A stretch of DNA of 54,980 nt from Vibrio splendidus 12E03 (GCF_000272105.2 NZ_AJZD02000137.1:1-54980); one strand, 5' to 3'; shown: positions 1-9,900, counted from the first letter of the stretch. Translations and numbers: made by a program. The notes: generated by a model from the sequence alone, not told the origin.

Positions 1-25
1 AGCTACCAAACTGCTCCATCCCGCG
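1..25 (-). tRNA. Initiator tRNA-fMet (partial, 5' end only)
   Basis: The reverse complement of the first 25 bases begins CGCGGGATGGAGCAG and continues into the TGGTAGCT of a D-arm. This is the characteristic 5' half of bacterial initiator tRNA, whose first base does not pair normally. The rest lies outside the window. Its place just downstream of tRNA-Leu and secG, all on the minus strand, matches the secG-leuU-metY-rimP-nusA arrangement of gamma-proteobacteria, so the next genes beyond the window are probably rimP and nusA. Confidence 0.85.
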
Positions 26-78
26 TCCGACTTGCGAGCATTATACGCCCAACAAGATGTTTTACAAGTTTGTAAACA

Positions 79-163
79 TGGTGCCGAGAGAGGGACTCGA
101 ACCCTCACACCCTAAGGCACTAGCACCTCATGCTAGCGTGTCTACCAATTTCACCATCTCGGC
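79..163 (-). tRNA. leuU: tRNA-Leu (anticodon GAG)
   Basis: The minus strand reads GCCGAGA at the 5' end, pairing with TCTCGGC at the 3' end, followed by discriminator A and an encoded CCA (79-81). The anticodon stem CTAGC/GCTAG closes the loop ATGAGGT, giving anticodon GAG at 127-129. A long variable arm and the TTCGAGTCC T-loop fit a class II tRNA-Leu. It follows secG by 16 bp on the same strand and precedes the initiator tRNA, so it is probably transcribed with them. Confidence 0.95.
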
Positions 164-179
164 ATCAAATCTTTACAGA

Positions 180-512
180 TTATTGTGGAATTTCGTCGCC
201 TTGCGCCGGAACTTCACTCACTGCATCATCAGCTTGTTGAATTACCTGACCTTGGGTCGGGTCAATCCATTGTGACTCAGTTTTATGTGTAGACATATTA
301 CCAAGCACTAAGCTAAGGATAAAAAATGTAGTTGCAAAAATTGCAGTCATTCGGGTAAGGAAATTTCCTGAGCCACCAGCACCAAACACAGTGTTTGAAG
401 CGCCAGCACCGAAAGAGGCTCCCATATCTGCGCCTTTACCTTGTTGAATCAACACTAGGCCAATTACACCAAGCGCTGCCAACAGGTAAATCACAAGTAG
501 AACTGTAAACAT
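180..512 (-). CDS. secG: SecG, protein-export membrane subunit
   Basis: A 110-residue inner-membrane protein, the usual SecG length. It is the small stimulatory subunit of the SecYEG translocon that carries unfolded preproteins across the inner membrane. Two membrane segments (about residues 2-22 and 52-72) flank a cytoplasmic loop with the family signature [11 protein letters not shown] and GASNTVFG. The tail is polar and acidic. The frame is open 14 codons further upstream, but the ATG at 512 has a good ribosome binding site (AGGTGG) and begins [11 protein letters not shown] like known SecG, so I use it. The gene is 278 bp downstream of glmM and is followed at once by two tRNA genes. Confidence 0.95.
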   Translation of the reverse strand: MFTVLLVIYLLAALGVIGLVLIQQGKGADMGASFGAGASNTVFGAGGSGNFLTRMTAIFATTFFILSLVLGNMSTHKTESQWIDPTQGQVIQQADDAVSEVPAQGDEIPQ

Positions 513-675
513 TTTTCCACCTATGTTCCTAATTGTTGAGCCAGCGCCGTTCAAAAAACTATTTTCAAGAACAAGGCTAGCGACCTCCTAACTGAAGGCC
601 GAGCAATACTAGCGAATGCGACGATGGCTGACAAGGAGAATTTGCTAAAAAATAAGCCTTTACCAAGTGAATGGT

Positions 676-724
676 CAAAAAAAGGTCAAAAGTGACACAA
701 AACTCATTTACGTCTCTTTTGACC
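676..724 (-). terminator. Rho-independent terminator after glmM
   Basis: On the minus strand GGTCAAAAG (716-724) pairs with CTTTTGACC (684-692) around a 23-nt loop and is followed by a run of seven T. It sits between glmM and secG and would end the glmM transcript. The large loop is unusual, so strength is uncertain. Confidence 0.6.
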
Positions 725-790
725 GTGATATAACTCAATCACTTCTAATCACAGGCGCTATTCGCTGCGCCGGCTAAGTAAAAGGTTAAA

Positions 791-2131
791 TTAGCAGTTT
801 GCTTTTACTGCATCTGCAATCTTAAGCGCAGACGCTTGAACAAGCTCTGCATCTTCGCCTTCAACCATGACACGCAGTAGTGGCTCGGTACCAGACTTGC
901 GTAATAGCACACGACCTTTCTCGCCAAGCTCAGCTTCTACTTCAACAACCGCTGCTTTTACCGCTTCGGCTTCTAGTGGGTTTGAATCCCCGCTGAAACG
1001 AACGTTTTCTAGAACTTGAGGGTACAACGTCATGCCTTGAGACAGCTCATTCAGTGTCATTTCGCTATCAACAACTGAAGCCAACACTTGTAGAGCAGCA
1101 ACGATAGCATCACCCGTCGTCACTTTATCCAGTAGGATAACGTGCCCCGAGTTTTCAGCGCCGATCTTCCAGCCTTTAGCAAGAAGCTGTTCCATTACAT
1201 AACGGTCACCAACAGCAGCACGAACAAACGGAATACCTAGCTGCTTAAGGCCGTTTTCCATACCCAGGTTGGTCATTAGTGTACCAACAACGCCGCCTTT
1301 CAACTCACCGCGACGCAGTGCATCACGAGCAATAATGTAAGCGATTTGGTCGCCATCAACTTTGTTGCCTAGCTCGTCAACCATGATGATACGGTCACCA
1401 TCACCATCAAAGCCAAGGCCTAATGCCGCTTTTTCTTCAAGCACTTTTGCTTGCAGAGCACGTACATCCGTCGCACCGACTTCGTGGTTAATGTTAGTAC
1501 CGTTTGGCTCAACACCAATCGCAATAACTTCTGCACCCAGCTCTTTAAATACAGCAGGCGCAATGTGGTAAGTCGCACCATGTGCACAATCGACAACAAT
1601 CTTCATTCCTGCAAGCGTCATATGATTTGGGAATGTGCTCTTACAGAATTCAATGTAACGGCCAGCCGCATCGTTCAAACGTACCGCTTTACCAAGTTCG
1701 AATGAGTCAACACATTCGATGTCTTTATCCAATTCAGCTTCAATTGCCAACTCGATATCGTCCGGCAGTTTTGTTCCCTCAGAAGAGAAGAACTTGATAC
1801 CGTTATCGTAGTATGGGTTGTGCGATGCAGAGATAACGATACCGGCTTCAGCGCGGAAGGTTTGAGTTAGGTAAGCAACAGCAGGCGTTGGCATCGGGCC
1901 AGTAAACGTAGCCTGAAGACCAGCAGCAGCGAGGCCAGCTTCTAGCGCCGACTCAAGCATGTAGCCAGAGATACGAGTATCTTTACCAATGATGACTTTC
2001 TTTGTGCCCTGCTTCGCAAGAACACGACCCGCAGCCCAGCCAAGCTTCAGAACAAAATCAGGTGTAATCGGGTACTGGCCAACTTTGCCACGTACACCAT
2101 CTGTGCCGAAGTAACGTCTCTTATCAGACAT
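791..2131 (-). CDS. glmM: Phosphoglucosamine mutase GlmM
   Basis: A 446-residue enzyme that interconverts GlcN-6-P and GlcN-1-P, the step leading to UDP-GlcNAc for peptidoglycan and LPS. It starts with the [11 protein letters not shown] signature of GlmM. The phosphoserine loop ISASHNP lies near residue 103, the metal-binding loop FDGDGDR near 240, and the sugar-phosphate loop [12 protein letters not shown] near the C-terminus. Length equals the E. coli protein. It follows folP by 21 bp, the conserved ftsH-folP-glmM order, and probably shares its transcript. It is distinct from the phosphohexomutase at 40441, which serves chitobiose catabolism. Confidence 0.97.
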   Translation of the reverse strand: MSDKRRYFGTDGVRGKVGQYPITPDFVLKLGWAAGRVLAKQGTKKVIIGKDTRISGYMLESALEAGLAAAGLQATFTGPMPTPAVAYLTQTFRAEAGIVISASHNPYYDNGIKFFSSEGTKLPDDIELAIEAELDKDIECVDSFELGKAVRLNDAAGRYIEFCKSTFPNHMTLAGMKIVVDCAHGATYHIAPAVFKELGAEVIAIGVEPNGTNINHEVGATDVRALQAKVLEEKAALGLGFDGDGDRIIMVDELGNKVDGDQIAYIIARDALRRGELKGGVVGTLMTNLGMENGLKQLGIPFVRAAVGDRYVMEQLLAKGWKIGAENSGHVILLDKVTTGDAIVAALQVLASVVDSEMTLNELSQGMTLYPQVLENVRFSGDSNPLEAEAVKAAVVEVEAELGEKGRVLLRKSGTEPLLRVMVEGEDAELVQASALKIADAVKANC

Positions 2132-2152
2132 ATTGATTTTCCTTAATTATGA

Positions 2153-2983
2153 TTAGTGATTGTTATTCATCACTTCGATTATTTTCATCGCTTCCAATGT
2201 ATCTTCAACATCGTGAACGCGAATAATTTGTGCACCTTTGATTACAGCGATGGTAGCGCAAGTGACGCTAGCAACCATGCAATCTGCTGGAGCTTTGTCT
2301 AGTAGCTTAAAGATCATCGACTTTCTCGACATCCCCGCTAAGACTGGCAACCCAAGCGTGTGAAATTTTTCAAGGTGCGCTAATAGGTGGTAATTGTGCT
2401 CGATGGTTTTACCAAAACCAAAACCTGGGTCTAGAATCAGCTGCTCTTTTGAGATACCAACAACCTCACAAGCCTCCACCCTTTCTTTTAAGAACGCTTC
2501 AACATCGATTAGGACATCATCGTAATTAGGGTTAGCTTGCATGGTTCTTGGCTGACCTTTCATGTGCATCAGGCAAACTGGCACATTAGCATCGGCGGCC
2601 GCTTCCAGAGCTCCGGGCTCTTGCAGTGCGCGCACATCATTGATCAAATCAGCCCCCGCTTCAACGGCTTGGCGCATCACTTCAGCTTTACTGGTATCAA
2701 TGGAGATCCACACATCAAACTTAGTGCGAATTGCTTTAATGGCAGGTATAACGCGAGCGAGTTCTTCTTCTAAAGGTACGTCAGGTGCTCCCGGGCGAGT
2801 TGATTCACCACCAATGTCAATAATGCTAACACCTGCTTGAATCATTCGCTCTGCTTGCAGTAAAGCATTATCTAATGAATTGAATTTCCCGCCATCAGAG
2901 AAAGAGTCAGGCGTAACATTGAGGATACCCATCACATGTGGGCGGTCTAAAACGAGCGTTTTATTATGTGCTTTTAATATCAT
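2153..2983 (-). CDS. folP: Dihydropteroate synthase FolP
   Basis: A 276-residue TIM-barrel enzyme that condenses p-aminobenzoate with dihydropterin pyrophosphate to give dihydropteroate, the folate step inhibited by sulfonamides. Signatures seen are MGILNVTPDSFSDGG near residue 18, GESTRPGA near 60, the DVRALQ region after 110, and DPGFGFGKT near 205. The Arg-X-His pair near the end (RVHD) is the usual phosphate-binding C-terminal motif. It lies between ftsH (88 bp upstream, with a terminator-like hairpin between) and glmM (21 bp downstream). Confidence 0.97.
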   Translation of the reverse strand: MILKAHNKTLVLDRPHVMGILNVTPDSFSDGGKFNSLDNALLQAERMIQAGVSIIDIGGESTRPGAPDVPLEEELARVIPAIKAIRTKFDVWISIDTSKAEVMRQAVEAGADLINDVRALQEPGALEAAADANVPVCLMHMKGQPRTMQANPNYDDVLIDVEAFLKERVEACEVVGISKEQLILDPGFGFGKTIEHNYHLLAHLEKFHTLGLPVLAGMSRKSMIFKLLDKAPADCMVASVTCATIAVIKGAQIIRVHDVEDTLEAMKIIEVMNNNH

Positions 2984-3028
2984 GGAAGGTGGGTCTTAAA
3001 GGTAAAAACATCTTGGGCTATAAACAGA

Positions 3029-3054
3029 AAAACCCTGAGCGTACTCAGGGTTTT
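3029..3054 (-). terminator. Hairpin between ftsH and folP
   Basis: AAAACCCTGAG and CTCAGGGTTTT form a perfect 11-bp stem with a four-base loop, symmetrical in A and T flanks. For the minus-strand operon it sits 17 bp after the ftsH stop and before folP. It may end part of the ftsH transcript and so separate ftsH from folP-glmM expression. Confidence 0.75.
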
Positions 3055-3071
3055 AATTTAAAGCCTAGTGA

Positions 3072-5039
3072 TTAAGAATCTTTGTTTTGAGCATCATCTG
3101 ATTCAGACTTAACTTCTTCAACTTGCGACTCTTCAGCTTTTGGTTCGGCTGCTGCTTCTTCTGATTTCGCTTCAGGTTTAGCTTCTTCCTTTGCAGGTTC
3201 TGCTTTCGCCTGATCACCCCAACCAGCTGGATCACGAATGTCGTCTTTACGTTCCATCAAGTCATCAATCTGACCTGCATCAATCGTTTCAAACTTCATT
3301 AGCGCGTCTTTCATCGAGTGCATGATATCCATGTTCTCTTCAAGAATTTGCTTCGCACGAGCATAGTTGCGGTCGATTAGAATACGAATTTCTTCATCGA
3401 TCAGCTTAGTCGTATCGTCAGAAACATGTTTCGCTTGGCTCATACCGCGACCTAGGAAAACTTCGCCTTCTTCTTCAGCATATAGAAGAGGACCCAGTTT
3501 TTCTGAGAAGCCCCACTGCGTGACCATCTTACGAGCAATATCAGTTGCACGTTCGATATCGTTAGACGCACCAGTCGAAACTTTGTCTTTACCGTAGATA
3601 AGTTCTTCAGCAAGACGACCACCGTACAAACTAGAGATCATTGATTCTAGATGTTGGCGAGACATGCTTACACGGTCTTGCTCAGGTAGGTACATAGTTA
3701 CACCAAGCGCACGACCACGTGGAATGATTGAAACCTTGTACACTGGATCGTGTTCAGGCACCAAGCGACCAACAATTGCGTGACCCGCTTCGTGGTAAGC
3801 CGTTGACTCTTTCACTTCTTCAGACATCACCATTGAACGGCGCTCTGCACCCATCATGATCTTATCTTTCGCTAGTTCAAACTCAACCATAGATACATTG
3901 CGCTTGTTACCACGAGCAGCAAATAGAGCCGCTTCGTTCACAAGGTTCGCAAGGTCTGCACCAGAGAAGCCTGGAGTACCACGAGCAATCAGAGATGGTT
4001 CAACATCGCCCGATAGTGGAACTTTACGCATGTGTACTTTAAGAATCTGTTCACGACCACGTACATCAGGTAGACCAACCACAACTTGACGGTCAAAACG
4101 ACCTGGACGAAGTAGTGCTGGGTCTAGTACATCTGGACGGTTAGTCGCAGCGATAACAATGATACCTTCGTTACCTTCGAAACCATCCATCTCAACCAGC
4201 ATTTGGTTTAGTGTTTGTTCACGCTCATCGTGACCACCACCAACACCAGCGCCACGTTGACGACCTACCGCATCGATTTCATCGATAAAGATGATACAAG
4301 GTGCCGCTTTCTTCGCTTGTTCGAACATGTCACGTACACGAGATGCACCAACACCAACAAACATTTCAACGAAGTCAGAACCTGAAATTGTAAAGAACGG
4401 TACTTTCGCTTCACCAGCAATCGCTTTTGCAAGCAATGTCTTACCAGTACCAGGAGGACCAACCAACAGGATACCTGTCGGGATCTTACCACCCAGTTTT
4501 TGGAAACGACTTGGGTCACGAAGGTAATCAACAAGCTCTTTCACGTCTTCTTTTGCTTCGTCACAACCAGCAACATCCGCAAACAACGTTTTGATTTGTT
4601 CTTCGCTCATCATTCGAGCTTTACTCTTACCGAAAGACATCGCGCCTTTACCGCCGCCACCGCCTTGCATTTGACGCATGAAGAAAATCCACACACCAAT
4701 CAGTAAGATCATTGGGAACCAAGAGATGAAGATAGTGCCAAGCAGGCTCTGCTCTTCAGGTGGTGTACCCTGAACTTTTACGTTTTGATTAATTAAGTCA
4801 TCAAGTAGCTTCTGATCATAAACAGGCATGTAAGTTACATACTTAGAACCACCACCACGACGTGTGAAAGTGATTTCGCTGTTATTGAACTGTGCGTCTT
4901 GAATCTGGCCTTGGCCAACTTCCTGTACAAACGTGGTGTAATCTACTGCTCTGCCGTTACTTTCCCCAGGGCCAAAGCTCTGGAATACCGACATCAACAC
5001 TACCGCGATAACAAGCCACAGAATTAAATTTTTTGCCAT
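3072..5039 (-). CDS. ftsH: ATP-dependent zinc metalloprotease FtsH
   Basis: A membrane-anchored AAA+ protease of 655 residues that degrades unstable membrane and cytoplasmic proteins such as LpxC, sigma-32 and orphan SecY. There are two membrane helices (about 4-22 and 105-123), a periplasmic domain between them, Walker A GPPGTGKT near 194-201, Walker [12 protein letters not shown], second region of homology [17 protein letters not shown], and the zinc motif HEAGH. The C-terminal tail is rich in Glu, Ala and Lys and is probably disordered. The ATG at 5039 gives MAKNLILW as in E. coli. A TTG three codons upstream (5048) has a better-spaced GAGAGG and could be the true start. It is 107 bp downstream of rlmE, the usual rlmE-ftsH pair. 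Confidence 0.97.
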   Translation of the reverse strand: MAKNLILWLVIAVVLMSVFQSFGPGESNGRAVDYTTFVQEVGQGQIQDAQFNNSEITFTRRGGGSKYVTYMPVYDQKLLDDLINQNVKVQGTPPEEQSLLGTIFISWFPMILLIGVWIFFMRQMQGGGGGKGAMSFGKSKARMMSEEQIKTLFADVAGCDEAKEDVKELVDYLRDPSRFQKLGGKIPTGILLVGPPGTGKTLLAKAIAGEAKVPFFTISGSDFVEMFVGVGASRVRDMFEQAKKAAPCIIFIDEIDAVGRQRGAGVGGGHDEREQTLNQMLVEMDGFEGNEGIIVIAATNRPDVLDPALLRPGRFDRQVVVGLPDVRGREQILKVHMRKVPLSGDVEPSLIARGTPGFSGADLANLVNEAALFAARGNKRNVSMVEFELAKDKIMMGAERRSMVMSEEVKESTAYHEAGHAIVGRLVPEHDPVYKVSIIPRGRALGVTMYLPEQDRVSMSRQHLESMISSLYGGRLAEELIYGKDKVSTGASNDIERATDIARKMVTQWGFSEKLGPLLYAEEEGEVFLGRGMSQAKHVSDDTTKLIDEEIRILIDRNYARAKQILEENMDIMHSMKDALMKFETIDAGQIDDLMERKDDIRDPAGWGDQAKAEPAKEEAKPEAKSEEAAAEPKAEESQVEEVKSESDDAQNKDS

Positions 5040-5146
5040 GTCACTCAAGGTGTAAGCCTCTCGATAACTAATTGTAATTAAAGGTAGGGTACTACAGTTT
5101 GTAACCTGTAGCCATGTTGTTAACTCTCACTCTTGGAAGAGAATCG

Positions 5147-5776
5147 TTAACCTTTGTAACCAGTGGCTACGATAAACACTTCACGAGATCGAGCTCGAGA
5201 AGAGTCGGGTTTTCTAACTTTTACTGTTTTAAACATCTCGCGGACGTCCTTAACGTATTGGTCAAACCCTTCGCCTTGGAATACTTTTACAACAAAACTA
5301 CCATTGGTAGCTAGAACTTGTCGACACATATCCAAAGCTAATTCAACTAAATACATAGCTCTTGGCTGATCCACAGAATTGTTGCCTGCTATATTAGGCG
5401 CCATATCTGACATCACAACGTCAACCATGTCTGGTTGTATACGTTCCAACAAGGCTTCAAGAACAGCGTCTTCGCGAAAATCACCTTGTAAAAAGCTAAC
5501 ACCAGCAATCGGATCCATTGGTAACAAGTCACACGCAATGATTTGTCCGTTGTCTCCAACAATCTTAGCAGCATATTGAGACCAACCGCCAGGCGCTGCA
5601 CCCAAATCCACAATGGTCATCCCAGGAGACAGCAACTTATCTTTCGTTTGAATCTCTTCCATTTTGAAATAAGCACGTGAACGATAGCCTTTTTTTCTTG
5701 CTTCATTTGCGTACTTGTCGTCGAAGTGTTCCTTCAACCAACGGCCTGAACTGGCCGAGTGTTTCTGTTTGCTCAT
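5147..5776 (-). CDS. rlmE: 23S rRNA 2'-O-ribose methyltransferase RlmE (FtsJ/RrmJ)
   Basis: A 209-residue Rossmann-fold methyltransferase that methylates the 2'-O of U2552 in the A loop of 23S rRNA on the large subunit. The SAM motif [14 protein letters not shown] is near residue 57, MSDMAPN near 123 and [13 protein letters not shown] near 159. Lys and Asp residues of the K-D-K-E tetrad are in place, and the C-terminal [13 protein letters not shown] stretch is family-specific. Length equals the E. coli protein. It heads the rlmE-ftsH transcription unit and is divergent from yhbY, the conserved gamma-proteobacterial arrangement of a ribosome-maturation pair. Confidence 0.97.
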   Translation of the reverse strand: MSKQKHSASSGRWLKEHFDDKYANEARKKGYRSRAYFKMEEIQTKDKLLSPGMTIVDLGAAPGGWSQYAAKIVGDNGQIIACDLLPMDPIAGVSFLQGDFREDAVLEALLERIQPDMVDVVMSDMAPNIAGNNSVDQPRAMYLVELALDMCRQVLATNGSFVVKVFQGEGFDQYVKDVREMFKTVKVRKPDSSRARSREVFIVATGYKG

Positions 5777-5890
5777 TGGATACCTAAATTGGAGGAAAGT
5801 ACTAATTGCTGAATAAATTATAGTCTTCAGCTTTAGATGGCGTTAAAATAGGTTTTTTCAACCCTAATAGTAAAGAAAATTGGCCGCGTA

Positions 5891-6187
5891 ATGAACCTAA
5901 GTACCAAACAAAAGCAGCATCTAAAGGGCCTAGCTCACAGTTTAAAACCTGTTGTGCTAATGGGCGCAAATGGACTTACTGAAGCTGTTCTAGCGGAAAT
6001 CGAATTAGCTCTAGACCACCACGAACTGATCAAGATTAAAGTTGCATCAGAAGACCGTGAGACTAAACAGCTTATTATCGATGCAATTGTACGTGAAACT
6101 AAAGCTGAGAAAGTACAGACTATCGGTAAAGTTCTAGTACTGTTCCGTCAGTCAGAAGCACGTAAAATCGAGATTCCACGTAAATAA
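5891..6187 (+). CDS. yhbY: RNA-binding protein YhbY (CRM domain)
   Basis: A 98-residue protein made of a single CRM domain, an ancient fold that associates with pre-50S ribosomal particles. The GxxG-type loop GANG lies near residue 25-28 in the segment PVVLMGANGLTEAV, and the C-terminal strand contains KVLVLFRQ. It is divergent from rlmE with a 114-bp shared promoter region, so both ribosome-assembly genes may be co-regulated. It converges on greA with a bidirectional terminator between. Confidence 0.95.
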   Translation: MNLSTKQKQHLKGLAHSLKPVVLMGANGLTEAVLAEIELALDHHELIKIKVASEDRETKQLIIDAIVRETKAEKVQTIGKVLVLFRQSEARKIEIPRK

Positions 6188-6260
6188 GTTAGCCATATAA
6201 TAAGCTAGCTTCACAAAGGGATAGCCAATGCGCTTATCTTTTAGTGTAGCGTGAGAAACG

Positions 6261-6287
6261 AAAAAGGTCGCATTTAGCGACCTTTTT
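6261..6287. terminator. Bidirectional terminator, yhbY / greA
   Basis: AAAAAGGTCGC and GCGACCTTTTT form a perfect 11-bp stem around ATTTA. Both sides end in A/T runs and the flanking genes converge, so it should terminate both. Confidence 0.93.
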
Positions 6288-6313
6288 ACTTATCAGAAAC
6301 AAAGAAAATTCAA

Positions 6314-6787
6314 TTAGATATATTCTACTTTGTCAATTTCGTAATCTTTATCACCGCCAGGAGTCGAAATCATCACTTCGTCGCCTTCCATCTTGCCGAT
6401 AAGACCACGAGCAATTGGTGACTTCACTGAGATACGGCCAGTTTTGATATCGGCTTCGTCTTCAGAAACGATTTGGTAACGGTACTCTTCGTCTGTATCA
6501 ACATCAATCAGAGTGACTGTTGTACCAAAGATAATCTTACCCGTGTTTTCCATTTGGGTTACATCGATGATCTGAGCTAGAGATAGCTTGTATTCGATAT
6601 CACGGATTTGAGCTTCACAGATACCTTGCTCTTCACGAGCGGCGTGGTATTCAGCATTCTCTTTTAAGTCACCTAGTTCACGAGCTTCACCAATAGCTGC
6701 TGAGATAACAGGGCGTAGCTTAAGTAGGCGATCTAATTCATCACGTAGCTGCTGAGCGCCACGTACTGTCATTGGAACCTTTTCCAT
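6314..6787 (-). CDS. greA: Transcription elongation factor GreA
   Basis: A 157-residue cleavage factor that enters the RNA polymerase secondary channel and stimulates cleavage of backtracked RNA. The N-terminal coiled coil (about 1-75) carries the acidic tip segment [16 protein letters not shown], whose Asp and Glu residues act at the polymerase active site. The C-terminal FKBP-like domain contains [13 protein letters not shown]. Length is normal. The upstream leader on the minus strand holds two small stem-loops (see the entry for 6788-7289). Confidence 0.97.
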   Translation of the reverse strand: MEKVPMTVRGAQQLRDELDRLLKLRPVISAAIGEARELGDLKENAEYHAAREEQGICEAQIRDIEYKLSLAQIIDVTQMENTGKIIFGTTVTLIDVDTDEEYRYQIVSEDEADIKTGRISVKSPIARGLIGKMEGDEVMISTPGGDKDYEIDKVEYI

Positions 6788-7289
6788 TTTTTACCTCTAT
6801 GCCAAAACTTTCTTTGGCGAACATAAATACACCCAACGTATTTATTGGGTAGTAGAAACAAAACGATTTGGCTTAGTGTAAACAAACTTTATGGCTAAAT
6901 CATCTTTATTCCACTTTGCGTTATAAAAGCTGTATCTAGGTCTAAATTACAGACATCACAAAAATGAATAATAACGACCTAATCAATAAGACGGCAAATA
7001 AATACCTAAAAAAACAAAATAAACACAGATCACACTTTTATAAAAAACACCTTAAAACAACAACTTAAACAACAAAAAATATAATAAAACAGTGTTCATT
7101 TTTTAGTTTTATATCATTTTACTAACTAACTATGGAACTTTAGAGGTAAAAAGTAACCCATGGATTGCACTGGCATTTTTCAGACTTCTGTTCTAATCAT
7201 GGTTATGAAGCCTGATTAATACGGGCAATACACAAAAGGGTTCAAATCCTTGATAAAACTTCTATGGACAGTAATTAGGAAATAATAAC
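6788..7289. promoter_or_regulatory. greA / ompU intergenic control region
   Basis: A 502-bp stretch without a gene, holding the divergent promoters of greA and ompU. On the greA side the minus-strand leader contains the stems ACCCAA/TTGGGT (around 6829-6848) and GCCAAA/TTTGGC just before the ribosome binding site. From about 6990 to 7120 the sequence is extremely A-rich, with several T(A/T)AAA repeats. OmpU is ToxR-activated in V. cholerae, and ToxR binds degenerate A/T-rich direct repeats of this kind, but I cannot fix a site. The distance from this tract to the ompU start leaves a 5' leader of up to about 170 nt. Confidence 0.5.
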
Positions 7290-8324
7290 ATGAACAAGAC
7301 TATGATCGCGCTTGCTGTATCTGCTGCAGCTCTTGCTACTAACGCAGTAGCAGCGGACGGTAAACAAGCTGGTGGTATCGACGGTACTTCTGTATACAGC
7401 TCAAACGGCACTTCTCTAGAGATCGGTGGTCGTGCTGAAGCTCGTCTATCTCTAAAAGACGGCAAAGCTGAAGACAAAACACGTGTACGTCTTAACTTCC
7501 TAGGTAAAGTTGAAATCCAAGACGGCCTATACGGTGTTGGTTTCTACGAAGGCGAATTCACAACTGCTGAAAACGGCGGCTCTACTGATAACAACGACGG
7601 TGACATTACTAACCGTTACACTTACGCTGGTATCGGCGGTAACTTCGGTGAAGTTACTTACGGTAAAAACGATGGTGCACTAGGTGTTATCACAGACTTT
7701 ACCGATATCATGTCTTACCACGGTAACTCTGCGGCAATGAAAATTGCTGTAGCAGATCGTTCTGACAACATGGTTTCATACAAAGGTCAATTCCAAGACC
7801 TAGGCGTTAAAGCAAGCTACCGTTTTGCTGACCGTTCAGAAACTGGTGGCGAATTCGTTGACAACAACGCAGACGGCTACTCTCTATCTGGTATCTACGC
7901 TATCGGCGATTCTGGCTTTAAGCTAGGTGCTGGTTACGCTGACCAAGACGAGCAAAACGAGTACATGCTAGCTGCATCTTTCCGTACTGACGCTCTATAC
8001 TTTGCTGGTACATTCACAGACGGTGAGCTAGCGAAGAAGAACGGTGACTACACTGGTTACGAATTTGCAACAGCATACACGCTAGAAAAAACTGCATTCA
8101 CGCTAACGTACAACAACGCAGAAACTGACGGTGAAACTTCAGCTGACAACGTTGCAATCGATGCGACTTACTACTTCAAGCCTAACTTCCGTACGTACAT
8201 CTCGTACAACTTCAACCTAATTTCTGAAGGTGACAAGCTAGGTTCTGTTGGTCTTGTTAACGGTCCTGCATCTAAAGCAGACGCTGAAGACGAGCTAGCT
8301 CTAGGTCTACGTTACGACTTCTAA
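7290..8324 (+). CDS. ompU: Outer-membrane porin OmpU
   Basis: A 344-residue trimeric general porin of the Vibrio OmpU type. The signal peptide MNKTMIALAVSAAALATNAVA ends near residue 21. The mature part is a 16-strand beta-barrel ending in LALGLRYDF, with the terminal Phe required for BAM-dependent assembly. Conserved OmpU blocks include SLEIGGRAEARLSLKDGKA, YTYAGIGG, GEVTYGKNDGALGVITDF and YYFKPNFRTYISY. The strong preference for frequent codons fits high expression. In V. cholerae OmpU gives bile resistance under ToxR control, and in the Splendidus group it is reported as a virulence and antimicrobial-peptide resistance factor. It lies between greA and dacB, as in V. cholerae. The ribosome binding site is AGGA, 9 nt before ATG. 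Confidence 0.96.
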   Translation: MNKTMIALAVSAAALATNAVAADGKQAGGIDGTSVYSSNGTSLEIGGRAEARLSLKDGKAEDKTRVRLNFLGKVEIQDGLYGVGFYEGEFTTAENGGSTDNNDGDITNRYTYAGIGGNFGEVTYGKNDGALGVITDFTDIMSYHGNSAAMKIAVADRSDNMVSYKGQFQDLGVKASYRFADRSETGGEFVDNNADGYSLSGIYAIGDSGFKLGAGYADQDEQNEYMLAASFRTDALYFAGTFTDGELAKKNGDYTGYEFATAYTLEKTAFTLTYNNAETDGETSADNVAIDATYYFKPNFRTYISYNFNLISEGDKLGSVGLVNGPASKADAEDELALGLRYDF

Positions 8325-8331
8325 TTCTGAT

Positions 8332-8394
8332 TGACTAATGATTCATTAGTTAATTGAGAATCAAAACGCCCGCTCTCTAGCGGGCGTTTTTTAT
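8332..8394 (+). terminator. ompU 3' hairpin and terminator
   Basis: Two structures in tandem. ACTAATGA/TCATTAGT (8334-8350) folds immediately after the ompU stop. AAAACGCCCGCT/AGCGGGCGTTTT (8363-8390) with a T run is a strong intrinsic terminator. The first stem probably protects the abundant mRNA from 3' exonucleases. Confidence 0.92.
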
Positions 8395-8435
8395 ATCTGT
8401 ATACTGAAAACACCAGCCATCCAAGACAATCTTCT

Positions 8436-9869
8436 ATGCGCCTTCTATCCACACTACTGCTATGTAGTTTTTCCATTAGCGCTTTATCTGTTAACGCTTC
8501 CGCATACGCCCCTCTAGATACACTGCCCGATGGTAGTAGTACGAGTTTGATCATCAAATCGTTAAGCAATGATTCAAGCGAGCTTGATACCAATAGCGAT
8601 GACTTTTATCCACCAGCCAGCACGTTAAAACTGGTGACGGCTTTAGCGGCCAAGCTAGAGTTGGGAGATGACTTTCATTACACGACTAGCATTCTTCGTT
8701 CTGGCAATGATTCAATCATTTCATTTAGCGGTGATCCAACTCTGCAACGTGAACAGCTAAAAAGCCTGTTAGCTCAGTACGCTAAGTCGCAATCCAGAAC
8801 CATCAAAGGCAACTTATACCTCGATAACACGGCTTATACAGGCTATCAACGAGCGGTAGGCTGGCCTTGGGACATTCTAGGCGTTTGTTACAGCGCGCCT
8901 TCTAGTGCGATGACCTTAGACAGCAACTGCGCACAAGCTTCTTTTTATACAAAAGATAACGGCAGCACTCGGGTCTATACTCCCGCTCACTACCCGATAG
9001 ACGTGACGACCACCGCAGCGACAGTAACTCGCTCCGGGCAGAAGGCAATACAATGCGACTTAGAGCTCATCACCACACCAGATAACGCTTACAAGCTCTC
9101 TGGTTGCTTAGTTGAACGTAAAAAGCCACTCCCTCTCAAGTTTGCAATTCAAAATCCAGAACTTTACACCTCTCAAGTGGTTCACTCACTACTTAAAGAA
9201 TTGAAGATCCAGGTTAAAGGCGATGTGATTGTTGGTAAAAAAGAGAAAGCAGACAAAACCACGTTAGTCGCTAGTCACAACTCAGAAAAGCTTCCTGAAC
9301 TGCTCGATATCATGCTCAAGAAGTCGGATAACCTTATCGCAGATAATCTTACCAAAACACTGGGAGCGACATTTTATGTTCAACCGGGTAGCTTCAATAA
9401 CGGCACTGAAGCTATAAAGCAGATACTACTAACTAAGGCGAACATCGACCTCAGCAAAGCGCAGCTAGCTGATGGTTCAGGGCTATCTAGAAATAACCGA
9501 ATGAGGTCGCAGACCATGGCGCAGGTGCTTCGCTATATCTGGGAAAACGACTCACAACTCAACCTAATCGAAGCCATGCCGACATCGGGTATGAATGGAA
9601 CGCTTCAGTACCGACAAAGCATGCGGAAGACACCGATTAAAGGCAACATTATCGCCAAGAGTGGTTCTCTATACGGCAGTTACAACATGGCGGGATACGG
9701 ATTAGATAAGGCGGGAAAACCAAACTCTCTGTTTGTGCAATTTGTCCGTGATTACTTCCCTGAAGAACAAGATCCAGACAAACCAGTGGAAGCACCGATC
9801 ACCCAGTTTGAGCGCGCTTTCTACAAAGATGTTGTCGAGTTCAGTCAAGCACAAAGCAAATCTAAGTAA
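8436..9869 (+). CDS. dacB: D-Ala-D-Ala carboxypeptidase/endopeptidase PBP4 (DacB)
   Basis: A 477-residue periplasmic class C penicillin-binding protein that trims pentapeptides and cleaves peptidoglycan cross-links. A signal peptide covers about residues 1-24. Active-site motifs are SxxK as STLK near residue 63, SxN as SDN near 305 and KTG as KSG near 410, spaced as in PBP4 with the large insert between SxxK and SxN. The start ATG lies only 42 bp after the ompU terminator, so it has its own promoter in a very short space. It converges on the MgtE-like gene through a long shared terminator. Confidence 0.93.
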   Translation: MRLLSTLLLCSFSISALSVNASAYAPLDTLPDGSSTSLIIKSLSNDSSELDTNSDDFYPPASTLKLVTALAAKLELGDDFHYTTSILRSGNDSIISFSGDPTLQREQLKSLLAQYAKSQSRTIKGNLYLDNTAYTGYQRAVGWPWDILGVCYSAPSSAMTLDSNCAQASFYTKDNGSTRVYTPAHYPIDVTTTAATVTRSGQKAIQCDLELITTPDNAYKLSGCLVERKKPLPLKFAIQNPELYTSQVVHSLLKELKIQVKGDVIVGKKEKADKTTLVASHNSEKLPELLDIMLKKSDNLIADNLTKTLGATFYVQPGSFNNGTEAIKQILLTKANIDLSKAQLADGSGLSRNNRMRSQTMAQVLRYIWENDSQLNLIEAMPTSGMNGTLQYRQSMRKTPIKGNIIAKSGSLYGSYNMAGYGLDKAGKPNSLFVQFVRDYFPEEQDPDKPVEAPITQFERAFYKDVVEFSQAQSKSK

Positions 9870-9900
9870 TGCTTAGCTCTGTGTAAGCATCTACTTAAAC

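Noticed and set aside
8321..8593. Minus-strand ORF of 90 residues overlapping ompU and dacB
   Set aside because: Antisense to the start of dacB and contains the ompU terminator; shadow ORF.
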